NCBI RefSeq assembly: GCF_900143545.1
Contig: NZ_FREV01000001.1
Coordinates: 124,001-188,000, forward strand
Direction: 5' to 3'
From: Loktanella sp. Alg231-35
GTDB taxonomy: Bacteria; Pseudomonadota; Alphaproteobacteria; Rhodobacterales; Rhodobacteraceae
Length of the DNA stretch: 64,000 nt
The notes under the pieces were generated by a model that saw only the letters and a list, made by a program, of their open reading frames with translations, ran no database searches and had not been told where the DNA came from. The stretch's first letter is position 1. Each line of letters starts with the position of its first letter. The translations under genes and the position numbers were made by a program. Of this stretch, positions 44,920 through 54,864 are shown piece after piece.

Positions 44920-47399
44920 GCGATAACGACGGTAAAAAGACACTCGGCCTTGGTGGTTCACGTCCTTCAAACGTAAAGCAGAGCTTTAGCCACGGGCGGA
45001 CCAAGAACGTCGTGGTGGAAACCAAACGCAAACGCGTTGTGGTCCCCAAGCCCGGTGCGGCCAAGCCTGCGGTCTCTGGCGGCGGTTCCTACGGTGGTGA
45101 CCCTTCCAAGCGTCCTGCCGGTATTTCCGATGTGGAACTTGAGCGCCGGATGAAGGCGCTGAAGCTGGCGAAAGCCCGTGAAGCCGAAGAAACTGCAAAA
45201 CGCGAAGCTGAAGAAAAAGAACGTGCCGCTGAACGCGAGGCGCGCCGCGCCCAGATCGAAGCCAAAGAGGCCGAAGATCGCGAACGCGAGGAACGTGCCA
45301 AAGCCAAGGCCGCAGAAGAAGAGCGCAAGAAAGCCGCAGAAGCCAGCGCAAAGGCTGCTGCCGCTGCACCGCCTGCCGCTGCCGCAGTGCCCGGCGAGAC
45401 CGAGATTTCGCGCCCAACTGCTGCACCGCGCAAGACGGACCGCCCGCAGGAAAACCGCGATAACAAATCCAAGGCAAAGCCTGGACGTGGCAACGACGGG
45501 CGCCGCTCTGGCAAACTGACCGTGAGCGATGCGATGGCCGGCCGCGATGGTGGCCGTCAGCGTTCGATGGCTGCAATGAAGCGCAAACAGGACCGCGCCC
45601 GCGCGAAAGCGATGGGTGTATCTGCTGAGCGTGAAAAGGTTTTCCGCGAAGTGGCACTGCCAGAGGCGATTACTGTTTCTGAATTGGCCAACCGCATGAC
45701 CGAGCGTGTGGCTGACGTTGTGAAGGCGTTGATGACAAACGGCATCATGGCGACACAGAACCAGACAATTGACGCGGATACCGCAGAACTGATCATCGAA
45801 GAATTCGGCCACAAGGTTGTCCGCGTGTCTGACGCTGATGTCGAGGACGTCATCCAGGCTGTGGAAGACAAGCCAACAGACCTGCAAGGTCGCCCACCGA
45901 TCATCACAATCATGGGCCACGTTGACCATGGTAAAACATCGTTGCTTGACGCGATCCGTAACGCGAAAGTTGTGGCTGGCGAGGCTGGTGGCATTACCCA
46001 GCACATCGGTGCCTATCAGGTGACAACCGAAAGCGGCGCTGTGCTGTCCTTCCTTGATACACCGGGCCACGCGGCGTTTACGTCGATGCGCTCACGTGGT
46101 GCGCAAGTGACTGATATCGTGGTACTTGTTGTGGCTGCTGACGATGCGGTTATGCCGCAGACGATTGAGGCGATTAATCACGCCAAGGCCGCTCAAGTGC
46201 CAATGATCGTGGCGATCAACAAGATCGACAAACCCGAAGCAAACCCCGACAAAGTCCGTACGGACCTGCTCCAGCACGAGGTCATCGTTGAAAAGATGTC
46301 CGGTGATGTGCAGGACGTTGAGGTTTCTGCCATCTCTGGTCAGGGTCTGGATGAACTGCTTGAGGCGATTGCGCTGCAGGCAGAAATTCTCGAACTCAAA
46401 GCCAACCCGGATCGTGCCGCCGAAGGTGCCGTGATCGAGGCACAATTGGACGTGGGTCGCGGCCCAGTGGCCACCGTTCTGGTTCAGAACGGTACGTTGC
46501 GCCAAGGCGATATCTTTGTTGTGGGCGAGCAGTACGGTAAAGTTCGTGCGCTGATCAACGACAAGGGTGAGCGCGTTAAAGAAGCTGGTCCAGCGGTACC
46601 TGTTGAGGTGCTTGGCCTGAACGGCACACCCGAAGCAGGCGACGTGTTGAACGTTGTTGATACAGATGCGCAGGCCCGTGAAATCGCGGAATACCGCGAG
46701 AAAGCTGCGAAAGAGAAACGCGCAGCAGCTGGCGCTGCGACAACGCTTGAACAGTTGATGGCGAATGCCAAGGCGGACGAAAACGTCAGCGAATTGCCAA
46801 TTCTGGTGAAAGCGGACGTGCAGGGTTCCGCCGAAGCGATCGTGCAAGCGATGGAGAAAATCGGCAACGATGAGGTCCGCGTGCGCGTCCTACACTCTGG
46901 TGTCGGTGCGATCACCGAAACCGATATCGGTTTGGCCGAAGCGTCCGGCGCCCCAGTGTTTGGTTTTAACGTGCGTGCGAATGCATCCGCCCGGAACACA
47001 GCCAACCAAAAGGGTGTCGAGATTCGCTATTACTCTGTCATCTATGATCTTGTGGATGATGTGAAAGCAGCGGCTTCTGGTCTGCTTTCTGCTGAAATTC
47101 GCGAGAAATTCATCGGCTACGCCAAAATCCAGGAGGTCTTTAAGGTCTCTAACGTGGGTAAGGTCGCTGGCTGTTTGGTGACCGAAGGTGTGGCGCGTCG
47201 TTCCGCTGGCGTGCGTTTGCTGCGCGACAACGTGGTGATCCACGAAGGCACACTGAAGACGTTGAAGCGCTTCAAGGACGAGGTGCCAGAGGTGCAGTCC
47301 GGTCAAGAATGCGGCATGGCGTTTGAGAACTACGAAGACATCCGCCCTAATGACGTGATCGAGATTTTCGAGCGCGAAGAGGTTGAACGGAACCTGTAA
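44916..47399 (+). CDS. infB: Translation initiation factor IF-2
   Basis: An 827-residue IF-2. Residues 1-200 are low-complexity and charged (long [21 protein letters not shown]-like helix), typical of IF-2 N-termini. The GTPase carries [21 protein letters not shown] and NKIDKPEA (G1, G3, G4), and the C-terminal domains bind fMet-tRNA ([16 protein letters not shown]). It brings initiator tRNA to the 30S subunit. A strong terminator follows. Confidence 0.97.
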   Translation: MSDNDGKKTLGLGGSRPSNVKQSFSHGRTKNVVVETKRKRVVVPKPGAAKPAVSGGGSYGGDPSKRPAGISDVELERRMKALKLAKAREAEETAKREAEEKERAAEREARRAQIEAKEAEDREREERAKAKAAEEERKKAAEASAKAAAAAPPAAAAVPGETEISRPTAAPRKTDRPQENRDNKSKAKPGRGNDGRRSGKLTVSDAMAGRDGGRQRSMAAMKRKQDRARAKAMGVSAEREKVFREVALPEAITVSELANRMTERVADVVKALMTNGIMATQNQTIDADTAELIIEEFGHKVVRVSDADVEDVIQAVEDKPTDLQGRPPIITIMGHVDHGKTSLLDAIRNAKVVAGEAGGITQHIGAYQVTTESGAVLSFLDTPGHAAFTSMRSRGAQVTDIVVLVVAADDAVMPQTIEAINHAKAAQVPMIVAINKIDKPEANPDKVRTDLLQHEVIVEKMSGDVQDVEVSAISGQGLDELLEAIALQAEILELKANPDRAAEGAVIEAQLDVGRGPVATVLVQNGTLRQGDIFVVGEQYGKVRALINDKGERVKEAGPAVPVEVLGLNGTPEAGDVLNVVDTDAQAREIAEYREKAAKEKRAAAGAATTLEQLMANAKADENVSELPILVKADVQGSAEAIVQAMEKIGNDEVRVRVLHSGVGAITETDIGLAEASGAPVFGFNVRANASARNTANQKGVEIRYYSVIYDLVDDVKAAASGLLSAEIREKFIGYAKIQEVFKVSNVGKVAGCLVTEGVARRSAGVRLLRDNVVIHEGTLKTLKRFKDEVPEVQSGQECGMAFENYEDIRPNDVIEIFEREEVERNL

Positions 47400-47419
47400 G
47401 TTTCAGGAACAGATTGTGA

Positions 47420-47448
47420 AAAAGGGCGGCCCACTGGGCCGCCCTTTT
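47420..47448 (+). terminator. Intrinsic terminator after infB
   Basis: A 13-bp stem, AAAAGGGCGGCCC / GGGCCGCCCTTTT, with a three-base loop, 20 bases after the infB stop. It closes the rimP-nusA-ylxR-infB operon. Confidence 0.92.
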
Positions 47449-47476
47449 GCGATTGATCTTAGAAACATTAAGCCGA

Positions 47477-47518
47477 TTGATGCACATCAAGGCCCATGTT
47501 TCCCACATTAGCTATCAT
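47477..47518 (+). promoter_or_regulatory. FNR/FnrL-type class II promoter of the universal stress gene
   Basis: TTGATGCACATCAA (47477-47490) matches the FNR consensus TTGAT-N4-ATCAA exactly. A -10-like TATCAT lies at 47513-47518. If transcription starts near 47525, the box is centred at -41.5, the classic class II activation position. It stands 60 bases before the uspA start and downstream of the infB terminator, so it has no other obvious target. Confidence 0.75.
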
Positions 47519-47549
47519 TTCCTTATCCAATCACATGAAAGGATAAGAC

Positions 47550-47996
47550 ATGTTTAAGAAGATTGTTGTCGGTATTGATGGGTCGGATAACGCAAACCAT
47601 GCGCTCACATTGGCCTGTGATCTAGCGAATAAATACGACTCTGAAATTCACCTTGTGCATACACCACAGCCACAAACAGTTGCTTTTGCCTTGGGCGCAG
47701 TGGCTAGTTATCACGTTGTAACGACTATGCCGTCTGCCAGTGAGGTTCAGGAAGCAAGCGAGAAAGTCTTGAAAGCAGGACAGGAGCTTGCTGCGAAAAA
47801 TGGCCAGACCATTGCGCATACATATGGCCAACAGGGTGATCCCGCAGATGAGTTGGTGGCTTGTGCCGAGAACTGCGGCGCGGACCTGATCGTGACAGGA
47901 CGCCGCGGATTGGGCAGCGTTGGGGCGTTAGTGCAAGGAAGCACGTCACAGCGTGTCAACCATTTGGCCAAATGTGCCTGTCTGTCGGTGGTCTGA
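47550..47996 (+). CDS. Universal stress protein (UspA family)
   Basis: A 148-residue Usp-domain protein. It begins FKKIVVGIDGSDNANHAL and has the nucleotide-binding motif GRRGLGSVGALVQGSTSQRVNHLAKC (quoted across its two parts), G-x2-G-x9-G-S/T, so it probably binds ATP. Usp proteins aid survival under starvation, redox and low-oxygen stress. AAAGGA precedes the ATG. The FNR-type promoter upstream predicts induction when oxygen is low. Confidence 0.93.
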   Translation: MFKKIVVGIDGSDNANHALTLACDLANKYDSEIHLVHTPQPQTVAFALGAVASYHVVTTMPSASEVQEASEKVLKAGQELAAKNGQTIAHTYGQQGDPADELVACAENCGADLIVTGRRGLGSVGALVQGSTSQRVNHLAKCACLSVV

Positions 47997-48104
47997 CCGA
48001 CCCGCCCATCGGGCGGCAGAATTGATGGCACATGCGATCAATTCCAAAGAAAAGAAAGGCGGCCTGCGCGGCGACGGACAAGGCCACCTCGCAGAGCTTT
48101 TTGA

Positions 48105-49163
48105 TTACTTGTTGTAGTAGGCCCGGAACCCAGCCTGCACCGTCTGGAACCACTCGCCGTTGTTACGAATATTCGCCAGACCGGTGTTTACGGCCTCTAG
48201 AATGGCGTCTCCATCTGGGTTGTCCTTGTGTACATAGAGGGTCAGAACACTGACGGATGACACCTTGTCATTCACAGCAATCTGTTCGTCGACACCAAGA
48301 CGGCCAACAACATCGGCAGCTTGGCTTAGCTCCAACTCGACTGCGTCCACTGATCCAGCAACCAATTGCTCAAAGCATTCCTCTGGTGTGGACGGACGGC
48401 TGTAGGTCACTGCGTTTTCGGCAACACCACCAGCAGACAGAACAATCGCGCTGTAACCATCGGGCACGCAAACAATCTTGCCTGTAAAATCAGCCGCGGC
48501 CGCAGCCGTTGCCAACGGGTCGCCATTGCGGGTGATCATGCCGGTCACGATTTCATAGACTGGGTCAGCAAAGCGGTAGTTGTCACAACGCGCCTGCATG
48601 TCGTCACTCAGCGCGTCAGCTTCACAGTTAGGAAGAATCCACGGGAATGTGCCGTCAAATGCGCCGGATGGCAGCAGCACTTCCATGTGGGAACCCCAGT
48701 CATTCACGAATGTGATCTTGGTGTCGGCTTGACCCTCGACGGATGCCAATGCATTGCGCAAAATTTGCGTGATGACCCCGCCGCCTTCCATATTCTCGTC
48801 GGTGAAAGGCTGGTAGTCGCTTCCTGTCACAAGATGAATGTCCAGCTTGTCGGCTGATGCAAGTGTGACAGCAGGCGTTGCGGTGGATTTTTGCGCGGCA
48901 GCGGCGGTTGCGCCCGGCAATGTGCCATCCAGGCAAGGCAGCTCCAGACGCATCCCAACAGAGATGGAATTGGGGTTGCTGCCAATCTGGTTGCGGTTCG
49001 CGTCCCAAACCTGCTGGTAGTTGATGCTGCCGTAGGCCTCTTTTGCAATTGCGCTGAGCGAGTCGCCAGCCTGAATCCGGTATGTTGTGCAGGCCTCTTG
49101 AGCGCTTGCGATGGAAGTGCCCATAAGGATGATCGCGCCTGCGACGCCCAGTTTAGCTGTCAT
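48105..49163 (-). CDS. LysM domain fused to a family-3 periplasmic solute-binding domain
   Basis: A 352-residue exported protein. Signal peptide 1-21 (cleavage after IASA). LysM, about 26-78: TYRIQAGDSLSAIAKEAYGS and NSISVGMRLELPC. An Ala-rich linker follows, then a solute-binding domain of the SBP_bac_3 type, about 105-352: TGSDYQPFTDENMEGGGVITQI, DWGSHMEVLL and AVELELSQAADVVGRL. LysM binds peptidoglycan glycan; SBP_bac_3 proteins bind amino acids and serve transporters or sensor kinases. No permease or ATPase gene is adjacent, so a wall-attached receptor or scavenger is possible. Confidence 0.82.
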   Translation of the reverse strand: MTAKLGVAGAIILMGTSIASAQEACTTYRIQAGDSLSAIAKEAYGSINYQQVWDANRNQIGSNPNSISVGMRLELPCLDGTLPGATAAAAQKSTATPAVTLASADKLDIHLVTGSDYQPFTDENMEGGGVITQILRNALASVEGQADTKITFVNDWGSHMEVLLPSGAFDGTFPWILPNCEADALSDDMQARCDNYRFADPVYEIVTGMITRNGDPLATAAAAADFTGKIVCVPDGYSAIVLSAGGVAENAVTYSRPSTPEECFEQLVAGSVDAVELELSQAADVVGRLGVDEQIAVNDKVSSVSVLTLYVHKDNPDGDAILEAVNTGLANIRNNGEWFQTVQAGFRAYYNK

Positions 49164-49359
49164 TTTTTCTCGTGTCCTTTCACTAGAGTGTCTGAAAGCA
49201 GAGCAGCCGGTACCAACCGATGGCCAGACAACTTGTCCGGACCGCCAAGGATTGAATGAACAGAAACCCCACTCGATCTACCGGAATTAGAAAGCAATCG
49301 TGGTCAAAATTTGGCACAGGTGTGGCCGCTAACGTCAGGTAATCTTACAAAATTTGGGC

Positions 49360-49397
49360 TTGTGTTGGGCGCGCCAGTCGTGACGCGCCCAACACAA
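49360..49397 (-). terminator. Terminator-like hairpin after mutT
   Basis: A perfect 14-bp stem (TTGTGTTGGGCGCG / CGCGCCCAACACAA) with a ten-base loop, starting 2 bases after the mutT stop codon. The bases after it on the minus strand (GCCCAAATTTTG) contain only a weak T-run. It probably ends the parvulin-argJ-mutT operon. Confidence 0.7.
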
Positions 49398-49398
49398 C

Positions 49399-49797
49399 CT
49401 AGAGCCAATCCCGCAGGATCGGGATCAACGGAACATCTGCCGCTGGCATTGGGTAGTTCCGCAATTCATGCGCCCGCACCCATTTGAGCGCCTGCCCCTC
49501 ACGCGATTGGGGTGCTCCATCCCATTTACGGCAAGCAAAGAGCGGCATGAGCAGGTGAAAGTCGTCGTAGCTGTGGCTAGCGAATGTCAGCGGGGCGAGG
49601 CAAGACGCCCAAGTGTCGATCCCCAGCTCTTCTTGCAATTCGCGGATCAGTGCCGCCTCTGGCGTTTCACCGGGTTCGACTTTGCCGCCGGGAAATTCCC
49701 ACAGACCGGCCATCGATTTGCCCTCGGGGCGTTGGGCGATTAGCACGCGCCCGTCGGGATCGATCAATGCGACGGCAGAGACCAGAACCGTCTTCAA
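49399..49797 (-). CDS. mutT: MutT-type 8-oxo-dGTP diphosphatase
   Basis: A 132-residue Nudix hydrolase. The Nudix box reads GGKVEPGETPEAALIRELQEELGI, complete and of the MutT type, preceded by LWEFPGGK. It removes oxidised dGTP from the nucleotide pool and prevents A:T to C:G changes. I chose a TTG start at 49797 (KTVLVSAVALIDPDGR), which overlaps the argJ stop as TTGA; a longer reading from 49851 runs through the end of argJ and lacks family resemblance. Confidence 0.9.
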   Translation of the reverse strand: MKTVLVSAVALIDPDGRVLIAQRPEGKSMAGLWEFPGGKVEPGETPEAALIRELQEELGIDTWASCLAPLTFASHSYDDFHLLMPLFACRKWDGAPQSREGQALKWVRAHELRNYPMPAADVPLIPILRDWL

Positions 49798-51008
49798 GAC
49801 CGGTAATCCGCATTGATGCTGATGTAGCCGTGCGTCAGGTCGCAAGTCCACACAGTGCTTTGGCCCGTGCCAACCCCAAGATCAACGCCGACCTCTAGTT
49901 CCTGGTTTTTCATATACGCGCTGGCCGCATCTTCGGAGTAATCCGGTGCGCGCCATCCGTTTTCGGCCACGGTGATATCGCCAAAACGGATGCTCAACCG
50001 GTCCCGGTCGGCCTGCGCGCCGGATTTACCAACCGCCATGACGACGCGGCCCCAATTGGCGTCCTCTCCCGCGATGGCCGTTTTGACGAGCGGTGAGTTG
50101 GCGACAGAAAGCGCGACTTTATGCGCATCTAGGTCGTTTGTTGCACCAGTCACCGCGATGGTGACGAACTTTGTCGCCCCTTCGCCATCGCGCACCACTT
50201 GGTGTGCGAGATCTTGCATCACTTCGTGCAGCGCATTTGCAAATGCTGTGCTGTCCGTCACATCGGCGCCTGACGCGCCTGTCGCCCCGACCATGAGCGT
50301 GTCTGAGGTTGATGTATCGCTATCGACGGTGATGCAGTTGAACGTCTTGCTGTTCAGCTGCGCGACCAATGTTTGCAATGCGTCCTGTGCGATCAGGCCA
50401 TCCGTAAAGATGTAGACCAACATAGTGGCCATATCGGGGGCAATCATGCCGGACCCTTTGGCGATGCCTGCGATTTTGACGGGTGTCCCATTGATATCGA
50501 CCGTCGCCGCGGCACCTTTGGGAAAGGTATCGGTTGTCATGATCGCGCAAGCGGCATCGGCGATGCCTTTTGACGTCTGATTCTTGTGCAGTGCCGCGAC
50601 CTTGTCGATGATCCGATCATGGGGAAGCGGTTCACCAATGACGCCGGTCGATGCCGTAAACACCCGGTTGGCCGCAACACCTGTCGCCCCTGAAATCGCC
50701 TTGGTCAGCGCTGTGACCGAGGCCACGCCAACGCCCCCCGTAAAGGCGTTTGAATTCCCTGAATTAACAAGGATCGCGGCCGGGCCGTCAGGATCGCTGC
50801 CCAGCTTGGCCTGACAGTCCAGCACTGGGGCAGAGCGTGTGGCGGAGCGGGTAAAGACCCCCGCCACAGACGTGCCCGATGCCAATAGCGCCAGCATCAC
50901 GTCGTCACGATCAGCGTATTTCACCCCTGCCGCCGCAGAGGCGAAAGTGACCCCATCGATTTGCGGCAGATCAGGGAACTGGGCAGGGGCGAGCGGCGAG
51001 ACCGGCAA
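49794..51008 (-). CDS. argJ: Bifunctional ornithine acetyltransferase / N-acetylglutamate synthase
   Basis: A 404-residue ArgJ, which recycles the acetyl group from N-acetylornithine to glutamate in arginine synthesis. The self-cleavage motif is GSGMIAPDMATMLVYIFTDG; the bond before the Thr of ATML is cut and Thr becomes the nucleophile. The start is inferred: a TTG at 51008, four bases after the parvulin stop codon, gives LPVSPLAPAQFPDLPQIDG, the family's usual beginning. The longer reading to 51095 is the antisense-like overlap with the preceding gene. Confidence 0.94.
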   Translation of the reverse strand: MPVSPLAPAQFPDLPQIDGVTFASAAAGVKYADRDDVMLALLASGTSVAGVFTRSATRSAPVLDCQAKLGSDPDGPAAILVNSGNSNAFTGGVGVASVTALTKAISGATGVAANRVFTASTGVIGEPLPHDRIIDKVAALHKNQTSKGIADAACAIMTTDTFPKGAAATVDINGTPVKIAGIAKGSGMIAPDMATMLVYIFTDGLIAQDALQTLVAQLNSKTFNCITVDSDTSTSDTLMVGATGASGADVTDSTAFANALHEVMQDLAHQVVRDGEGATKFVTIAVTGATNDLDAHKVALSVANSPLVKTAIAGEDANWGRVVMAVGKSGAQADRDRLSIRFGDITVAENGWRAPDYSEDAASAYMKNQELEVGVDLGVGTGQSTVWTCDLTHGYISINADYRS

Positions 51009-51012
51009 GGGA

Positions 51013-51855
51013 TTAGTCCAGCAGCTCGATCTGGTCGAGCAGGTTGGGGTCAAATTGACCTTCCTCCGGCTCAACAATGGTTTCGGCCTCGGCAAGTTCT
51101 TCTAGGCGCGCGGTGATCGCTGCCTCTTGCAGCTCTGCGGCAATTTCGCGGCCAACCTGATCAAGCGTTGGCTGGGGTTGCGCGCGTCTTTCGATCAAGG
51201 TGGCAACGTGCCAGCCAAATTGTGTCTCAAATGGTTCGCTCACGCCGCCGATTTCAAGCGATGTGATCTGATCCTCGAACTCGGGCACCATGGCGCCTGC
51301 GCCGAACCACCCCAGATCACCACCATTGGGCCCTGTTGGGCCAGTCGAGACATCACGGGCGACATCGGCAAAAGCGGCACCTTCATCGATGCGGGTCTTG
51401 GCAGCGGCAGCTTCTTCTTCGGATTCAACCAGCAAATGGGACGCGCGGAACTCGGGGATCTCTTCGGCATTGGCAAAGCGTTCGTCATAGGCCGCCTGCA
51501 CGTCGTCTTCGGTCACGGCGGAATTGCCGATGTCGGTGATGACTTCTGCGGCGCGCAGCGAACGGCGCTCGTTGGTTAGGATATATGCGATGGTGCCCGG
51601 CTCGGCCTCAAGCGCGTCAGACAGAAGCTGCTGCTGGATCAGCTGATCAACAAGACCGTCAAAAAGCAGCTCATTTGGGAACTGGGCGTATTGCTGTGGC
51701 AGGTTTTGGCGGGCGATCAGCACCTCACCAAGGGTGATTTCGGTGTCGCCCACTTTGGCCACAACCGTATCAGCAGTGACGTCCTGTGCGGTGGCTGTCG
51801 TCGCCAAAGTGGCGCAGACAAGCCCGGCGCCCAAAAATGTCATATGTTTCAGCAT
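51013..51855 (-). CDS. Parvulin-type peptidyl-prolyl cis-trans isomerase, exported
   Basis: A 280-residue periplasmic foldase. Signal peptide 1-22 (FLGAGLVCATLATTATAQ). A SurA/PpiD-like helical chaperone part precedes the parvulin domain, where FRASHLLVESEEEAAAAKTRI, GPTGPNGGDLGWFGAGAMVPEFE (split) and SEPFETQFGWHVATLIERR are the family signature. It assists folding of exported and outer-membrane proteins. The ATG at 51855 follows AAGGGA; a longer reading to 51900 is unsupported. It is divergent from secA, the export motor. Confidence 0.92.
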   Translation of the reverse strand: MLKHMTFLGAGLVCATLATTATAQDVTADTVVAKVGDTEITLGEVLIARQNLPQQYAQFPNELLFDGLVDQLIQQQLLSDALEAEPGTIAYILTNERRSLRAAEVITDIGNSAVTEDDVQAAYDERFANAEEIPEFRASHLLVESEEEAAAAKTRIDEGAAFADVARDVSTGPTGPNGGDLGWFGAGAMVPEFEDQITSLEIGGVSEPFETQFGWHVATLIERRAQPQPTLDQVGREIAAELQEAAITARLEELAEAETIVEPEEGQFDPNLLDQIELLD

Positions 51856-51893
51856 TAAAACGATCCCTTGATGTGCCGCGGAGCCCCGCGACG

Positions 51894-51921
51894 TTGACAC
51901 TATACATATGGCCCCTTACAT
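51894..51921 (+). promoter_or_regulatory. Candidate secA promoter
   Basis: A perfect -35 TTGACA (51894-51899), 16 bases, then TTACAT (51916-51921, four of six). Located 130 bases before the secA ATG in the 196-base divergent gap to the parvulin gene. The remaining leader shows no recognisable SecM-like ORF or terminator. Confidence 0.4.
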
Positions 51922-52051
51922 CCCATGAAAGCCTCAGAGGGGGCCCGAAGTTGCGTAACCTTGGCCCCTTCTAAGTGGCCTAAGACGGGCCTACAAGCGA
52001 CCTCCTCTCAAATAGATGTCAGACAGGCGCGACTGCGCCATCGGAGAGAAT

Positions 52052-54760
52052 ATGCTGGGTTTCGGAACGATTGCCAAAAAGGTGTTTGGCACCGCAAACG
52101 ACCGCAAAGTCAAAGCGACCCGCCCGCTGGTCGCCAAGATCAACGACCTCGAGCCGGAATACGAGGCGCTGACCGATGAAGGCATCAAGCAAAAGACCGA
52201 AGAACTTGCCAAACGCGCGATGGGCGGAGAAAGCATTGATGCGCTTTTGCCCGAAGCGTTTGCCAACTGTCGCGAGGCCGCCAAACGTGCGCTGGGCCTG
52301 CGGGCGTTTGATACACAGTTGATGGGCGGCATCTTTCTGCATCAGGGCAATATCTCTGAGATGAAAACCGGTGAGGGTAAGACCCTCGTGGCGACCTTCC
52401 CCGCCTATCTGAACGCGCTCAGCGGCAATGGCGTGCATATCGTCACCGTGAACGATTATCTGGCCCGCCGTGACTCGGAATGGATGAGCAAGGTGTATGG
52501 CGCATTGGGCCTGACCACTGGTGTGATCTATCCCCAGCAGCCCGAAGACGAAAAAAAGGCCGCCTACGCTTGTGACGTGACCTACGCGACGAATAACGAA
52601 CTTGGCTTTGACTATCTGCGTGACAACATGAAGGCGGAGTTGAGCCAGATGTTCCAGCGCGACCACAACTTTGCGATTGTGGACGAGGTTGACAGTATCC
52701 TGATCGACGAAGCGCGAACGCCGCTGATTATCTCTGGTCCCGCCCAGGACCGTAGCGAGATGTACGCCACCATCGATAAGATCGTGCCGGAAGTGTCTGA
52801 AGATCACTTTACGCTGGACGAAAAGACCCGCCAGGCGACGTTCACCGATGAAGGCAACGATTTTCTGGAACAACGGTTGAGTGCTGCCGGCCTCTTGCCA
52901 GAAGGGCAGACGCTTTATGATCCCGAAAGCGCCACGCTGGTCCACCACATCAATCAGGCCCTGCGTGCGCACAAGCTCTTTACCAAAGACAAAGACTATA
53001 TCGTGCGCGACGACGAAGTTGTTCTGATCGACGAATTTACTGGCCGTATGATGGCCGGGCGTCGTTTGTCCGATGGCCTGCATCAGGCGATTGAGGCCAA
53101 GGAAGGATGCTCGATCAAACCAGAGAACGTCACGCTGGCCTCTGTCACTTTCCAGAACTATTTCCGCCTTTATAACAAGCTGGCCGGGATGACAGGCACG
53201 GCGGCCACTGAGGCCGAGGAATTTCAGGAAATCTATGGTTTGGGCGTTGTCGAAGTGCCAACCAACCGTCCCATCGCGCGTGCTGATGAAGACGACCAAG
53301 TTTATCGCACTGCCGCTGAGAAGTTCACCGGCATCGTGGAAGAGATCAAAGAAGCGCACGCCAACGGTCAGCCTATTTTGGTTGGCACCACTTCGATCGA
53401 GAAGTCAGAGGAGCTCGCCCGGCTGCTGGAGGCGCAGGGAATCACCTTTAACGTGCTCAATGCACGCCAGCACGAGCAGGAAGCCCAGATTGTTGCGGAT
53501 GCGGGTAAGCTGAACGCGGTGACGATTGCCACAAATATGGCCGGTCGCGGCACCGACATTCAGTTGGGCGGCAACGTCGAGATGCGCGTGCTGCAAGCGG
53601 TAGCCGATGATCCAGAGGCCGATATCGAAGCACTCCGCGAAAAGATCGAGGCAGAAGTCGCCGACGAAAAGGAAAAAGTGAAAGCTGCGGGTGGTCTGTT
53701 TGTGCTTGCTACCGAACGCCACGAAAGCCGCCGGATCGATAACCAGCTGCGTGGCCGGTCCGGCCGTCAGGGTGACCCCGGCCGTTCTGCTTTCTTCCTA
53801 TCACTCGAAGACGACCTGATGCGCATCTTCGGCTCGGAGCGTTTGGACAAAGTGCTGTCTGGCCTGGGCATGAAAGAGGGCGAAGCGATCGTCCACCCAT
53901 GGGTGAACAAGTCACTGGAGCGCGCGCAGGCTAAGGTTGAGGGTCGCAACTTTGATATCCGCAAACAGCTTTTGAAGTTTGACGATGTGATGAACGATCA
54001 GCGGAAGGTCATCTTTTCGCAACGCCGCGAAATCATGGAAGCCAAGAACCTGTCGGACGTCACCAAGGACATGCGCGATCAGGTGATTGATGATCTGGTG
54101 CATGACTACATGCCGCCAAAAACCTATGCAGATCAATGGAATACGGAAGCGCTTTATGCATCTGTCATTGAAAATATCGGCATCGATGTACCTGTCATGG
54201 CGTGGGCAGATGAAGAGGGTGTCGATGACGATGACATCCGTGAGCGGCTTGAAGAGGCCGCGGATGCTTATATGGCCGAAAAGGCCGAGGCATTTGGCGA
54301 CGATACGATGCGCAGCGTTGAAAAGCAGCTTTTGCTGCAAACGATTGATGCCAAGTGGCGCGAACATCTGCTGACGCTGGAGCACTTGCGGTCAGTTGTT
54401 GGTTTTCGGAGCTATGCCCAGCGTGACCCGCTGAATGAATACAAGACCGAAGGTTTCCAGTTGTTCGAAAGCATGCTGGACGGGTTGCGCACGGACGTGA
54501 CCAACAAGCTGTCAAAGATCCGGCCGATGTCGAAGGAAGAGCAAGAGCAAATGATCGCGCAGATCCGCCAGCAACAACAGCAGGCAGCAGCGCAAGCTGC
54601 AGCAGCGGCTGCTGCCCCCGCCGCTGCGGCGGCGATTGGCGAAGCGCGCGAAGGTTTTGACGAGAATGATCCGGCGACTTGGGGCAATCCGGGGCGGAAC
54701 GATTCCTGTCCTTGTGGGTCCGGCAAGAAATTCAAACACTGCCATGGGCGACTTGCCTAA
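52052..54760 (+). CDS. secA: Preprotein translocase ATPase SecA
   Basis: A 902-residue SecA of full length. It shows the Q-motif region, Walker [22 protein letters not shown], and the ATPase second half with [27 protein letters not shown] and [18 protein letters not shown]. The C-terminal zinc-binding SecB-interaction motif [14 protein letters not shown] is present. SecA pushes unfolded preproteins through SecYEG. The ATG at 52052 follows GGAG; a start at 52016 would add 12 unsupported residues. Confidence 0.97.
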   Translation: MLGFGTIAKKVFGTANDRKVKATRPLVAKINDLEPEYEALTDEGIKQKTEELAKRAMGGESIDALLPEAFANCREAAKRALGLRAFDTQLMGGIFLHQGNISEMKTGEGKTLVATFPAYLNALSGNGVHIVTVNDYLARRDSEWMSKVYGALGLTTGVIYPQQPEDEKKAAYACDVTYATNNELGFDYLRDNMKAELSQMFQRDHNFAIVDEVDSILIDEARTPLIISGPAQDRSEMYATIDKIVPEVSEDHFTLDEKTRQATFTDEGNDFLEQRLSAAGLLPEGQTLYDPESATLVHHINQALRAHKLFTKDKDYIVRDDEVVLIDEFTGRMMAGRRLSDGLHQAIEAKEGCSIKPENVTLASVTFQNYFRLYNKLAGMTGTAATEAEEFQEIYGLGVVEVPTNRPIARADEDDQVYRTAAEKFTGIVEEIKEAHANGQPILVGTTSIEKSEELARLLEAQGITFNVLNARQHEQEAQIVADAGKLNAVTIATNMAGRGTDIQLGGNVEMRVLQAVADDPEADIEALREKIEAEVADEKEKVKAAGGLFVLATERHESRRIDNQLRGRSGRQGDPGRSAFFLSLEDDLMRIFGSERLDKVLSGLGMKEGEAIVHPWVNKSLERAQAKVEGRNFDIRKQLLKFDDVMNDQRKVIFSQRREIMEAKNLSDVTKDMRDQVIDDLVHDYMPPKTYADQWNTEALYASVIENIGIDVPVMAWADEEGVDDDDIRERLEEAADAYMAEKAEAFGDDTMRSVEKQLLLQTIDAKWREHLLTLEHLRSVVGFRSYAQRDPLNEYKTEGFQLFESMLDGLRTDVTNKLSKIRPMSKEEQEQMIAQIRQQQQQAAAQAAAAAAAPAAAAAIGEAREGFDENDPATWGNPGRNDSCPCGSGKKFKHCHGRLA

Positions 54761-54864
54761 ATTCTGACATAATCGGGACACTTTAAGACCGCATTCCGGT
54801 CCCGCTCATGTCACTCTCAACCCTCATGAACGGGGCTATTGCTGCCGCAGAATGAGGGACGGGG

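Noticed and set aside
44967-46070. 367-codon open frame on the minus strand inside infB
   Set aside because: Antisense to the IF-2 N-terminus; its Phe/Gly/Ser-rich translation is the mirror of the charged helix codons.
48002-48016. CCGCCC-ATC-GGGCGG as a terminator for uspA
   Set aside because: A short stem with no T-tract; too weak to call, although no better terminator follows uspA.
52019-53359. 446-codon open frame on the minus strand inside secA
   Set aside because: It is antisense to a certain gene. Long antisense frames are expected from GC-rich codon bias, and the translation resembles no family.
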